Source: Desulfotalea sp.
GTDB taxonomy: Bacteria; Desulfobacterota; Desulfobulbia; Desulfobulbales; Desulfocapsaceae
NCBI GenBank assembly: GCA_002733995.1
Contig: NVXR01000022.1
Coordinates: 1-42,267 of the forward strand
Reading direction: 5' to 3'
Length of the DNA: 42,267 nucleotides
In this document: one piece after another, positions 1-8,050 of the stretch
Layout of the letters: each line of letters begins with the position of its first letter
Position numbering within the stretch: the stretch's first letter is position 1
The notes under the pieces: model-generated
Told to the model about the DNA's origin: nothing
Seen by the model: only the letters and a program-made list of their open reading frames with translations
Databases searched by the model: none
Program-made: the position numbers and the translations under genes

Positions 1-928
1 CAGAGGATCAATCAAAAAAACACTGTGGTTAGATAGGCGGTCGCCATTGTACGCAATTGAACAGACATTTTCTGGTCCCTAATTTGTATTACTTGTTTTT
101 TCCGTTAGGCCCTCCGCTTGAGCATTTTGCACCAATTCATTAAGTTAACAAAGTCTTAATTTAAAACATCAAATTTTAATGTTAATAGCTCCCCAAAAGC
201 AGTTCATCGCATCAGCATCAACACAGCAAGAAGCAAACTCCGCACCCCGAGTTGAGCCTTCGCGTTGAAAATCTGCCATTTATGTGATTTTAACCGGGAA
301 ATTCGGGGCTAGAAACCAGCCCCTAATATTTTACTTTTAATTTTGTATAAACGCATTATGCTGTGCCCCCAAGACCTACTCCGGCAACGAGGCTTAAGGT
401 TACCGGAAGTGTTTTCTTGAAGATTGAACAATTGGTGTGGCACCGCGAACCAATAGGTTTGGTTTTGGAGTCTAGTATATGCGTTTGATAATGCCGCATA
501 TTTTCAATTTGGCGCACGCCAGCGCTGGTAAGTGGGAAAAGAAGCCAGGGTATGTATCTTCACTAAACGAAACCACCGCCTGTAACTGTTCATAGATGCT
601 CCAAATCCGTTTACTTGGGTGTTTGCAGCATACGAGTACTATTCGAAACGACGACAATGGGCGCAGTTGGAATGCTTGCCAAATAGTTACTCGATTTATT
701 TATATAGGGACAACCATGTCTGATTACAGATACTTTTAAAATTGTTAAGCAATATCTGTACCGGAAGTAAAAAGATCCACGTTGACGTTAAGAGCCTTAG
801 CCTAACCATCATTTTTCTGCAATACATAAATTTTACTTCCAACAATAGTTTAAAAAAGGTAGTATCGCCTGCAAATATTAGAATAGTTTAAATTCCCCAA
901 TACTTCAGCGAGAGTTAGAAAAAACATC
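1..928. other. Long non-coding stretch, no recognisable gene
   Basis: No open frame here shows a recognisable protein family or a ribosome-binding site; the longest, a 61-codon frame on the minus strand at 472-657, has no family features and I treat it as chance. The only structure I see is a short hairpin at 305-323 (6-bp arms GGGGCT/AGCCCC) followed by a T-rich stretch, which could be a weak terminator for a gene to the left. The stretch may hold the promoter of pyrE, but no convincing -35/-10 pair could be assigned by eye. Confidence 0.5.
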
Positions 929-1480
929 ATGGATGACAGGCAACGCTTAAAAGAAATTCTTCTCGAAAAATCGTACAGGAAAGGAACTTTTACCCTCACA
1001 TCTGGAAAGACTTCAGACTTTTATATCGATGGTAAACAGACCACACTTTCAGCAGAAGGTGCATATCTTTGTGGCAAATTACTCTTGGAACTGTTGCAAA
1101 ATGCACACACCCCAATAGATGCCGTTGGCGGCATGACCTTAGGAGCTGACCCGCTCGTAACTGCTGTTTCCATTGCCAGCTTTACTTCAGGAAAGCCTAT
1201 TCCGGCATTTATCGTCCGCAAAGAAGCAAAGGGCCATGGTACTGGAAATTTCATCGAAGGTTTGAAAAACATGGAAGAAGGCTGCACCGTAGCTCTTCTT
1301 GAAGATGTCGTTACCACAGGCGGCACCCTCATTAAAGTCATCGAAAGAGTTGAGGCCGCAGGCTTTAAGGTTGGTTTAATAGCAACCGTGGTTGAGCGGC
1401 AGGAAGGTGGCACCGAGGCACTTGCAAAAGCCGGTTACACCCTTGAATCTGTCTTCACCAAAGCACAAATGCTCAGCTAA
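929..1480 (+). CDS. pyrE: Orotate phosphoribosyltransferase
   Basis: PyrE transfers the phosphoribosyl group of PRPP to orotate, giving OMP in de novo pyrimidine synthesis in the cytoplasm. The 183-residue product has the usual length and family features: an N-terminal segment with FTLTSGKTSDFYIDGK, a lysine/histidine-rich flexible loop (RKEAKGHGTGNFIEG, about residues 92-106) and the PRPP-binding loop LLEDVVTTGGT (about residues 119-129). The ATG at 929 is used because the N-terminal alpha/beta region is complete from there, although the upstream ribosome-binding site is weak. The stop is followed after only 4 bases by the ATG of a small CXXC protein, so the two are probably co-transcribed. 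No rival identity seems likely. Confidence 0.96.
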   Translation: MDDRQRLKEILLEKSYRKGTFTLTSGKTSDFYIDGKQTTLSAEGAYLCGKLLLELLQNAHTPIDAVGGMTLGADPLVTAVSIASFTSGKPIPAFIVRKEAKGHGTGNFIEGLKNMEEGCTVALLEDVVTTGGTLIKVIERVEAAGFKVGLIATVVERQEGGTEALAKAGYTLESVFTKAQMLS

Positions 1481-1484
1481 GACT

Positions 1485-1655
1485 ATGAAATGTAGAAAAT
1501 GTTCAGCAAAGCTAGAGGTCCATCGCATGTGCAGGCGAATACGCCTGCGCTGTACTTCCTGTGGAAAAGAATATCAGATTCATGAAGTCGCCTCTGATCT
1601 CGACGAAGAAACTGAGAAAATATTAGAAAAATACACTGCTATCGTCTACGATTGA
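1485..1655 (+). CDS. Dual-CXXC small zinc-ribbon-like protein
   Basis: This 56-residue protein begins 4 bases after the pyrE stop; a longer reading from 1392 would overlap pyrE in another frame and is not credible. It carries two CXXC pairs (Cys3-Cys6 and Cys23-Cys26) plus Cys16, many basic residues between them, and an acidic C-terminal tail ending in IVYD. From memory, small dual-CXXC proteins, some with selenocysteine in place of one Cys, occur next to pyrE in sulfate reducers; here all positions are Cys codons. The pattern suggests zinc binding or a redox-active disulfide, but the role is unknown. Co-directional placement implies expression with pyrE. Confidence 0.75.
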   Translation: MKCRKCSAKLEVHRMCRRIRLRCTSCGKEYQIHEVASDLDEETEKILEKYTAIVYD

Positions 1656-1724
1656 GCGAAGATGCTGTCGTAGGAAATAGCAGTAATATCAACGACAGGC
1701 CTTCGTTTTCTTGTTTCTTACGCC

Positions 1725-1786
1725 TTGGCTAACCGGCCAATCCACACCAAATAGGCAGGCTTATATATGACCCTGCCTATTTGTGG
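1725..1786 (+). terminator. Tandem hairpins after the pyrE unit
   Basis: Two consecutive stem-loops follow the small CXXC gene. The first (1725-1740) pairs TTGGC with GCCAA. The second (1742-1786) pairs AAATAGGCAGG with CCTGCCTATTT (11 bp), extended by CCAC/GTGG across a 3-base bulge. There is no long T tract, so it may be a transcript-end stabiliser or a weak terminator rather than a strong intrinsic terminator. Confidence 0.5.
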
Positions 1787-2102
1787 AAACCTTCTGGGTT
1801 TGGCCAAAGCACACCAGACACCCTCCCTGACAGATATATACCCCTACACACATTTCCTTAGACCGCTAAGAATAGTCATCATTTGCCACGTTCACTCTTA
1901 TTGGTTAGTACAGCAGAGGTTACAGTTTATTGTAGTATTTTTTGCAATATATCATTATTGTTTTGGAACTATTCAGCCTACCAGCCCAACTCGAGCCCTT
2001 GTGGTCTTCGAAACTAGCACTCGTATGGCTTCAACAGGCAAATTTAATGGCTTTGCGGCACTGCGAAACAGCTACAGGCAGTGATTGTGTTTCTCAGAAG
2101 TC

Positions 2103-2216
2103 ATGTTTCTTGTTTTCTATTACGTAATAGTGATTCCGTGAAAACAGTTATCCCGGCATACTTACCACTTACCGGGACGAACCCATGCTTGGCGAGCCTC
2201 ACTGGATAGTTACATC
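2103..2216. repeat. Diverged dispersed repeat, copy 1
   Basis: This segment aligns along its whole length with 13994-14097. Shared blocks are ATGTTTC, a palindrome-like CTATTAC.TAATA block, TGATT.CGTG, TATCCCGG, CCACTTACCGGG, a GGnGAGCC block and ATAGTTACA. The CCCGG...CCGGG arms can pair (6 bp here), and this copy has a perfect 14-base palindrome CTATTACGTAATAG. It lies between genes in a stretch (1656-2265) that otherwise holds only the hairpins at 1725-1786. It could be a small non-autonomous mobile element or a structured RNA; no transposase is attached. Confidence 0.6.
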
Positions 2217-2265
2217 AATCTATAGGCACATTTGATAATTAAATTTTCGGTTTATATAAGATGGT

Positions 2266-2745
2266 ATGACAAATAATACATCAGGTAACAAAACCTTTGT
2301 AAAAGACGACAGCCAAGCAACTATCGTCTGCCCGGCATGTAGTTCTGCAAAAACTGTATCTGTCGAATCATTCCGACACCGGCTGCACGTCCTGAAGGTA
2401 AAATGCAAATGCGGCAACACCTTTAGCTTACAGTTAGAATTTCGCAAATATTTTCGCAAGGGTACAGACTTACACGGAACCTATGACATGGCACCACCGG
2501 CAATAGGTGGTGGAATTGTAAGCATTGTTAATCTCTCGCTTTCGGGTGCATGCCTTGAAATACGTGGTATTCATGCCCTCGAAGTAGGTCAGAAAGGCTC
2601 ACTGGACTTTACCCTTGATAACCGAAAAGCGACTGTCCTGCATCGACAAATCATTATACGAACTGTGACTAAAAATAGAATTGGTTGCGAATTTATTGAA
2701 GCAAGAGCCTTTGACAAAGAACTTGGTTTCTATCTCTTACCGTAA
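2266..2745 (+). CDS. PilZ-domain protein with N-terminal zinc ribbon
   Basis: The 159-residue product has two parts. Residues 22-49 hold Cys22-x2-Cys25 and Cys47-x-Cys49, resembling a zinc ribbon. The C-terminal part is a PilZ domain with the c-di-GMP-binding signature: R60-x3-R64 in the linker, and N89-x-S91-x2-G94, followed by a conserved IGCEFIE strand. PilZ proteins bind cyclic di-GMP and usually relay it to motility, polysaccharide or pilus machinery; the partner is unknown here. It starts at the ATG at 2266; the ATG at 2261 is out of frame and runs into a stop at once. The 3' end overlaps the end of convergent hflX by 9 bases. Confidence 0.85.
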   Translation: MTNNTSGNKTFVKDDSQATIVCPACSSAKTVSVESFRHRLHVLKVKCKCGNTFSLQLEFRKYFRKGTDLHGTYDMAPPAIGGGIVSIVNLSLSGACLEIRGIHALEVGQKGSLDFTLDNRKATVLHRQIIIRTVTKNRIGCEFIEARAFDKELGFYLLP

Positions 2746-4380
2746 ATTGCGGTCCATGGATTTACCCATCATTTTCTCACTTAAACCAAGAAATTCATCC
2801 AGGGTCTTTACATTTACTGCTGAAACAACCAGCCCTTCTTCACCGATGATTTCTATCATTGCCTCTTTATCGTCCACCATGTCTATCTTATTGAATAGTT
2901 TCAAAACAGGAATACCGCCAAGATCCAGTTCACCAAGAATCCCATCAACAACAGCCATCTGCTGCCGGAAAGACGGATTAGAGACATCGATAACATGAAC
3001 CAGCAGATCCGCTTCCTCCAGCTCTTCAAGGGTCGCCATAAAGGCCTGAACTAATTCAGTAGGAAGATGTCGTATAAAACCAACAGTGTCGGTGATAATC
3101 ACCTCTTTCTCCGTAGGAAATCGGAGCCTTCTGCTCGTTGGGTCAAGTGTTGCAAAGAGCTTATTTTCTGCAACGATATGACTGTTGGTGAGGGTGTTGA
3201 GCAACGTTGATTTACCTGCATTGGTGTAGCCCACAAGGGAAAGCACAGGCAGCTCATTCTTCCTCCTCTTCGCCCTTCTCTGGTATCTTTCCTGGCTCAC
3301 CTTCTTGAGTTCTTTTGTAAGGCGCGCTAAGCGATCGTTAATCCGCCTTTTATCGATTTCAAGTTTCGTTTCACCCGGCCCACGTGCCCCAATCCCCCCA
3401 GTTAAGCGTGACAGCGCATCATCTCTTGAAGACAGACGGGGCAGCATATACTTTAACTGGGCCATCTCGACCTGCAATTTACCCTCGCGGCTAAGCGCCC
3501 TACTTGCAAAAATATCTAGGATGAGCTGGGTACGATCGATGACCCTAAGGTCTGTAAAATCGGTTATAGAACGAATCTGTGATGGATTAAGCTCTTCATT
3601 AAAGATAAGCAGATTGGCATCCACCTGAAGAGCCCTAATCATGATATCAGCAAGTTTCCCCTTACCAAGTATCAGCCTAGGATTAATCCGGTTTTTACAC
3701 TGCAAAACAGTGTCAAGAACCACAACTTCCGCCGAGCGGGCAAGTTCTACCAGCTCTGCCAGCGACTCTTCTGCTTCAAGTTTTTTATCCGTTGACACAG
3801 AGACAAGAATGGCCCTATCTTTTTTCCTGTCTACCTTGTTAACCTTATGCCTCCGGCTGAGTTCACCCTCAATGACAGCAATAAGCTCTTCAGCCGATTC
3901 AGTCTGATTTGCCGGGTGCACAGGGGTTAAGAACTCCCAATTTTTATCGGAGTTCGATCCGGGTAAAAGGTGCGCGGTATAAAGTTTTTCCGGTAAACCT
4001 TCGCCGGTGACTTTCAATACAGAGATAAAATCCAGGCGCAAAAAGAGAAGATCCATAAGATCCTCGTCGCTTATATCTTCGCCGGCCAGATGGGTATGGA
4101 TAAGCCGCAGACCACACAGTCTGCCACCGGATGCACGGGAGTATTCGAGCTGTGGAATCATAACCGATTTATAATCACCTACAATAACAGCTTCAACCTT
4201 GCCAGAGCGCAGAACCAGCAGGCCAAGTTGTCTATTTAACTCTGAAGAAATTTGACAAAGTGTTTTGGCCATTTCCGGATTAATAATTAAATCCCGTTGT
4301 ACCCGCTTTTTGCCAATCCGTTCTAGAGCTTTTATCTGATTCGTTTTAAGTCCCGATAGATTTCCTGATACCAGTCCGAT
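2737..4380 (-). CDS. hflX: Ribosome-associated GTPase HflX
   Basis: HflX binds the 50S subunit and splits stalled or heat-damaged ribosomes using nucleotide hydrolysis. In order the protein has an HflX N-terminal domain, the glycine-rich family segment GGIGARGPGETKLE, coiled-coil helices, and a G domain with G1 GYTNAGKS, G3 DTVGF and G4 NKID. The first ATG (4272) gives 511 residues, but the frame stays open upstream and encodes the family's conserved N-terminus (GNLSGLKTNQIKALERI), with no ATG, GTG or TTG. I place the start at an ATC codon (4378-4380), 7 bases after AGAGG; this gives 547 residues. That start is inference. The gene follows the cytochrome stop by 11 bases. Confidence 0.9.
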   Translation of the reverse strand: MGLVSGNLSGLKTNQIKALERIGKKRVQRDLIINPEMAKTLCQISSELNRQLGLLVLRSGKVEAVIVGDYKSVMIPQLEYSRASGGRLCGLRLIHTHLAGEDISDEDLMDLLFLRLDFISVLKVTGEGLPEKLYTAHLLPGSNSDKNWEFLTPVHPANQTESAEELIAVIEGELSRRHKVNKVDRKKDRAILVSVSTDKKLEAEESLAELVELARSAEVVVLDTVLQCKNRINPRLILGKGKLADIMIRALQVDANLLIFNEELNPSQIRSITDFTDLRVIDRTQLILDIFASRALSREGKLQVEMAQLKYMLPRLSSRDDALSRLTGGIGARGPGETKLEIDKRRINDRLARLTKELKKVSQERYQRRAKRRKNELPVLSLVGYTNAGKSTLLNTLTNSHIVAENKLFATLDPTSRRLRFPTEKEVIITDTVGFIRHLPTELVQAFMATLEELEEADLLVHVIDVSNPSFRQQMAVVDGILGELDLGGIPVLKLFNKIDMVDDKEAMIEIIGEEGLVVSAVNVKTLDEFLGLSEKMMGKSMDRNLR

Positions 4381-4391
4381 GGTAGAACCTC

Positions 4392-6191
4392 TTATAAAAA
4401 GTTTTTAATGCCTTTACGGCTGCAAATCGTTTTGTCCGTATAGTCCTTCCACACTGGGTCTGTATAGGTGTTATGACAACCAACACATAAACCAAGGCGA
4501 AGAATCGAACGTAGTTCCTTTTTGTTAAAGGGACGCAATTCAGGCCGGGAACTGTGTTGCCTGGCAACACCATTTAGGCCAACATAGGCATCAAAAGGAA
4601 CCGTTTTTCCGGCGCTTGTTTCAATACCTTGTTCGGTGGATTCAAACATCAATTCGCCATCCACCTCTTTTATACGACCTTCACCAAGGCCTACTGTCTT
4701 TGTTGAAGCATGACAGTCCAGACATTGCCGCCCTTCTGCCTGGGTGGTGTGTGGGCTAATTGCCGCCATGGTGAACCTGTCAAAACTCTTCTCAATTTCA
4801 CCATCGGCATCCACAACCGTGACAATATCCTGGCAACCTGGGGTTACAACTACGATCTCATCATTCCACACCCCAAGCATAGGGCGCTCGTAGCGAATAT
4901 AAGACCGACCCTCTTCCCAGTGGCCTTCTGTTTCAGTGAGGGATAATTTATCCAGGTGTTTACCCGAAGCATCCCGTTTGACATGGCAACCATAACACTG
5001 CGCCACCCAAGTAGAATGACAGGCCTCACAAGTTACTCTTTTGTGCCCTGAAAAATCACACACACCCTGTTTAGGTGGCTTCAGAAGATGTCGTTTTTCT
5101 TCAACCTTGCCCACGAGGAAATGTTTCCCTGCCTCTGTTTCAATATTGGTGAGATAGTTACCTTTTGTGGTCTTACCAGGGTTTGGATCATGGCACACCT
5201 TGCACGATATCTCCAGTTGATCCTCATAATGAGGGTAACTGGTACCATCCCCCATAATTTCATTTCTGGTATGGCAATCTATGCACTCCATCCCTTTTGC
5301 ATGGTGAATATCATCGGCAATTTCAAGATAAAACCTCCTCCCGGGAAGCTGTTTATCCGTAACCTTTCCACCTTTAAAAGGTGTTCCGTATCCTTCCGAC
5401 TCAAAGATTCCCATATAGGAAATGCCAATTCTGCCAGAGCGGTTATGGCAACGCACACAGTTACTGCTGCCTACCTTTTTAGTGATAAAGGGATGCGGCT
5501 TTTTCTTTAACTCTCCGTCTTCATCCTCATCATCGTCCCCCTCTTCGTCGTCCGCCACAAGAACAAATTCGTTACTGTAACTGCCCGGATTGGCAAAATG
5601 GCAGGCGATGCAGCCTCCCCCCTTATCATTAAAGAATTCGGGAAGTCCAGGCAGATCATTTTTCTGTTTCCATAAATGACAGGTCGCACACAGCTTACGG
5701 TAGTAATCAAGGGCGAGAGAGCTCTCGCCTGATTCCAGCAGTTGTTCCACGGTGAGATCGGTATCCTGACTATCGGTCTCGCCCCAGTAGTAAAGGAGAG
5801 TACCTAGTATCCCACGGTTTGTGGCCATAAGAGAGTTCTTCACCTTGTGCAGATCTGTGGGATGACAACCCTCAACCGAACAGGTTTTATCCGCCACCCG
5901 AAGATCTCCGGGATTAATAACGATACCTTTATGACCAGCTTCTTGGGTGATAGCGAGTGGATTTCCAAGGTGACAAACCGAACAACCGATAACATTGACA
6001 TCGTGGGCAGGATCAAGCTTCACATCTTCATGACAGCTCAAACACATCTCAACATTGCCAGCACTTGTTACGAAGAGCTTGTCCGGTCGCTTTGTCGTCG
6101 ATTCGTTATAAATCAGGTAAGAAAAAGTACATAAGAAGACTCCAGCCAGTACGTAGCCCGCTATGGTCCGATATGAAAAGGTGTTTTTCAA
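4392..6191 (-). CDS. Membrane-anchored multihaem cytochrome c (12 haem-binding motifs)
   Basis: The 599-residue protein begins with one hydrophobic helix (about residues 9-27, signal anchor) and then holds eleven CXXCH motifs plus one CX4CH (CSVEGCH near residue 110), so up to twelve c-type haems facing the periplasm. A strongly acidic run (DDEEGDDDEDEDGE, near residue 215) precedes the sixth motif. The start is a TTG at 6191; no ATG lies before the anchor. Multihaem cytochromes of this kind carry electrons in sulfate and metal reducers, but I cannot assign this one to a named family or give its partner. It sits between nadE (179-base gap) and hflX (about 11 bases), on the same strand. Confidence 0.85.
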   Translation of the reverse strand: MKNTFSYRTIAGYVLAGVFLCTFSYLIYNESTTKRPDKLFVTSAGNVEMCLSCHEDVKLDPAHDVNVIGCSVCHLGNPLAITQEAGHKGIVINPGDLRVADKTCSVEGCHPTDLHKVKNSLMATNRGILGTLLYYWGETDSQDTDLTVEQLLESGESSLALDYYRKLCATCHLWKQKNDLPGLPEFFNDKGGGCIACHFANPGSYSNEFVLVADDEEGDDDEDEDGELKKKPHPFITKKVGSSNCVRCHNRSGRIGISYMGIFESEGYGTPFKGGKVTDKQLPGRRFYLEIADDIHHAKGMECIDCHTRNEIMGDGTSYPHYEDQLEISCKVCHDPNPGKTTKGNYLTNIETEAGKHFLVGKVEEKRHLLKPPKQGVCDFSGHKRVTCEACHSTWVAQCYGCHVKRDASGKHLDKLSLTETEGHWEEGRSYIRYERPMLGVWNDEIVVVTPGCQDIVTVVDADGEIEKSFDRFTMAAISPHTTQAEGRQCLDCHASTKTVGLGEGRIKEVDGELMFESTEQGIETSAGKTVPFDAYVGLNGVARQHSSRPELRPFNKKELRSILRLGLCVGCHNTYTDPVWKDYTDKTICSRKGIKNFL

Positions 6192-6350
6192 GATTTCTTC
6201 AACTCTGTTAGTAGGGATACGCCTTTTGATTTACCTGCGTTTTTGTTCAAGTTCTATGCATACGAAAAAAATAACCAGAGACGGATGTTTGCTCTCCCCA
6301 TGATTACTTTTTTCCCATAACAAAGAGAGCCGCCCAAAAGACAGTCAGTC

Positions 6351-6376
6351 GCTAAACGGCCCCAAGGCCGTTAGCC
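6351..6376 (-). terminator. Hairpin at the nadE stop
   Basis: Arms GCTAACGGCC and its complement pair over 10 bp with one bulged base and a short CCAA-type loop, overlapping the nadE stop codon. Reading along the minus strand only a short TCTTTT tract follows, about 15-20 bases on. It may be a weak terminator or an mRNA 3' stabiliser separating nadE from the cytochrome gene. Confidence 0.4.
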
Positions 6377-8017
6377 TCGGTAATTTTGTACATTAGGATA
6401 ACGTCGTCCAGAACCAAAGGCCTTGGATGTCACCTTCAGTCCCATGGGAGCCTGTTTACGTTTATACTCATTAATGCGAATTCTTCGTAACAGATCTTCA
6501 ACAATATCCTTGGCAAATCCTCTTGCGATGATCTGCTTTAGACCCTGACCTTCCTCTAGGTAAAGCTCAACGATTTCATCGAGGATATCATAGGGTGGCA
6601 AATCATCCTGATCGGTCTGATCCAGCTTAAGCTCAGCGGATGGAGGTTTAGTAATGATTCGTTTTGGTATAACCTCACCCGCACGGTTCCTATATTCAGA
6701 CAATCGGTAAACCAGTTGCTTAGGAACATCAGATATAACCGCCAGCCCCCCGTTCATATCCCCATAAAGGGTACAGTAGCCGACGGCCATTTCACTTTTA
6801 TTACCGGTGGTGAGGAGAAGATTACCAAGTTTATTGGAAAGAGCCATCAATAAATTGCCACGGATTCTCGCCTGTAGATTTTGCTCCGTCACATCTTCGG
6901 CCCGTCCTGCAAAGAGAGGTGCCAGATTTTTACTAAATGTTGCAAACAGTTCCGCAATGGGAATTGTCTCAAAGCGACAACCGAGGTTATCTGCAAGCTC
7001 TTTTGCGTCTTCAAAAGACTCCTTCGAAGAGTATGGTGAGGGCAGAGCCACGGCAAGCACATTATCGGCCCCCAGCGCATCCGCTGCAATTACAGCTGTA
7101 AGGGCAGAATCAATTCCACCGGAGAGCCCTAGCACAATTGAAGAGAAACCACACTTAGTAACATAATCTTTCACACCCATGACAAGACCGTTATATACCG
7201 CCTCTTCTTCTTTAATGTCCACAGGAGCGGATATGTCACCCTTCCATGTCTCGGTATCCACCACGATGCAATCTTCTTTAAAACCAGCAGCCTGGGCGCA
7301 AATATCACCGGAAGCATCTATGGCAAAACTCCGACCGTCAAACAGCAGCGAATCCTGGCCGCCAACTTGATTACAGTACAGGAATGGCACCTTATATTGC
7401 TCGCAAAACGATTTAAATATGCTTTTCCTGACCTCTTCCTTTTTTCGTTGAAACGGAGAGGCGGAAATATTGATAATACCGTTAAGGGTAAGGCCTTCCT
7501 TTGCCGCCTTCTCAATGAGGGCAGCAACCGGCTTCACCCTATAATCGTGAACTGTTTCACTCCACACATCTTCACAAACTGTAACCCCAAAATGTGCGTC
7601 ACCAAGGGTGTAAATATCACTACTCTCTCCCGGCTGAAAGTACCTCGTCTCGTCAAAGACGTCGTAGGTGGGAAGAAGTTGTTTGCGGGTTCGAAATACC
7701 ACCTCACCTTTACGTACAACTATTGCGCTGTTATAGAGGGGTTTGCCCTGGGGCAGATTATTTTCTTCAAAACAACCGAGCATAACATCCAGCTCTGGTA
7801 GCTGGCCCATAAGTTCATTTAAGGCACTGTTATGATCTTCTACAAAGGATTGTCTTTCAAGAAGGTCCTGGGGCGGGTAACCGGAGATAACAAGTTCAGG
7901 AAAAATGACGAGATCACATCCCAAATTCTTCGCTCGTACGGACCATTTGAGAATTCTCTCACAATTATACTTAAAGTCCCCAATCACGGGGTTCACTTGC
8001 ACCAAGCCGATTTTCAC
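6371..8017 (-). CDS. nadE: Glutamine-dependent NAD+ synthetase
   Basis: NadE makes NAD+ from deamido-NAD+ (NaAD) with ATP and ammonia from glutamine. The 548-residue two-domain form is seen. An N-terminal nitrilase-type glutaminase carries the triad Glu41 (FPELVISGY), Lys112 (RTRKQLLP) and Cys148 (TVCEDVW). A C-terminal synthetase has the P-loop-like LGLSGGIDSA near residue 297 and the NaAD-site segment TTGNKSEMAVGY. The start is a GTG at 8017 with GGAG 7 bases upstream. It lies 33 bases after mltG and on the same strand, so lon-mltG-nadE is probably one transcript. Confidence 0.96.
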   Translation of the reverse strand: MKIGLVQVNPVIGDFKYNCERILKWSVRAKNLGCDLVIFPELVISGYPPQDLLERQSFVEDHNSALNELMGQLPELDVMLGCFEENNLPQGKPLYNSAIVVRKGEVVFRTRKQLLPTYDVFDETRYFQPGESSDIYTLGDAHFGVTVCEDVWSETVHDYRVKPVAALIEKAAKEGLTLNGIINISASPFQRKKEEVRKSIFKSFCEQYKVPFLYCNQVGGQDSLLFDGRSFAIDASGDICAQAAGFKEDCIVVDTETWKGDISAPVDIKEEEAVYNGLVMGVKDYVTKCGFSSIVLGLSGGIDSALTAVIAADALGADNVLAVALPSPYSSKESFEDAKELADNLGCRFETIPIAELFATFSKNLAPLFAGRAEDVTEQNLQARIRGNLLMALSNKLGNLLLTTGNKSEMAVGYCTLYGDMNGGLAVISDVPKQLVYRLSEYRNRAGEVIPKRIITKPPSAELKLDQTDQDDLPPYDILDEIVELYLEEGQGLKQIIARGFAKDIVEDLLRRIRINEYKRKQAPMGLKVTSKAFGSGRRYPNVQNYRG

Positions 8018-8050
8018 AATTTTCTCCAGTTATGCAAAACATAATTTCAA

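Noticed and set aside
472..657. 61-codon minus-strand frame in the left non-coding stretch
   Set aside because: No family resemblance, no ribosome-binding site, and a length expected by chance.
1767..2127. Overlapping plus-strand frames of 105 and 61 codons
   Set aside because: They overlap a hairpin and the dispersed repeat and show no protein family features.
4385..4410. A -1 frameshift at the T-run could fuse the cytochrome to HflX
   Set aside because: The slippery site is not canonical, and a periplasmic cytochrome fused to a cytoplasmic GTPase makes no sense; a non-AUG start is simpler.
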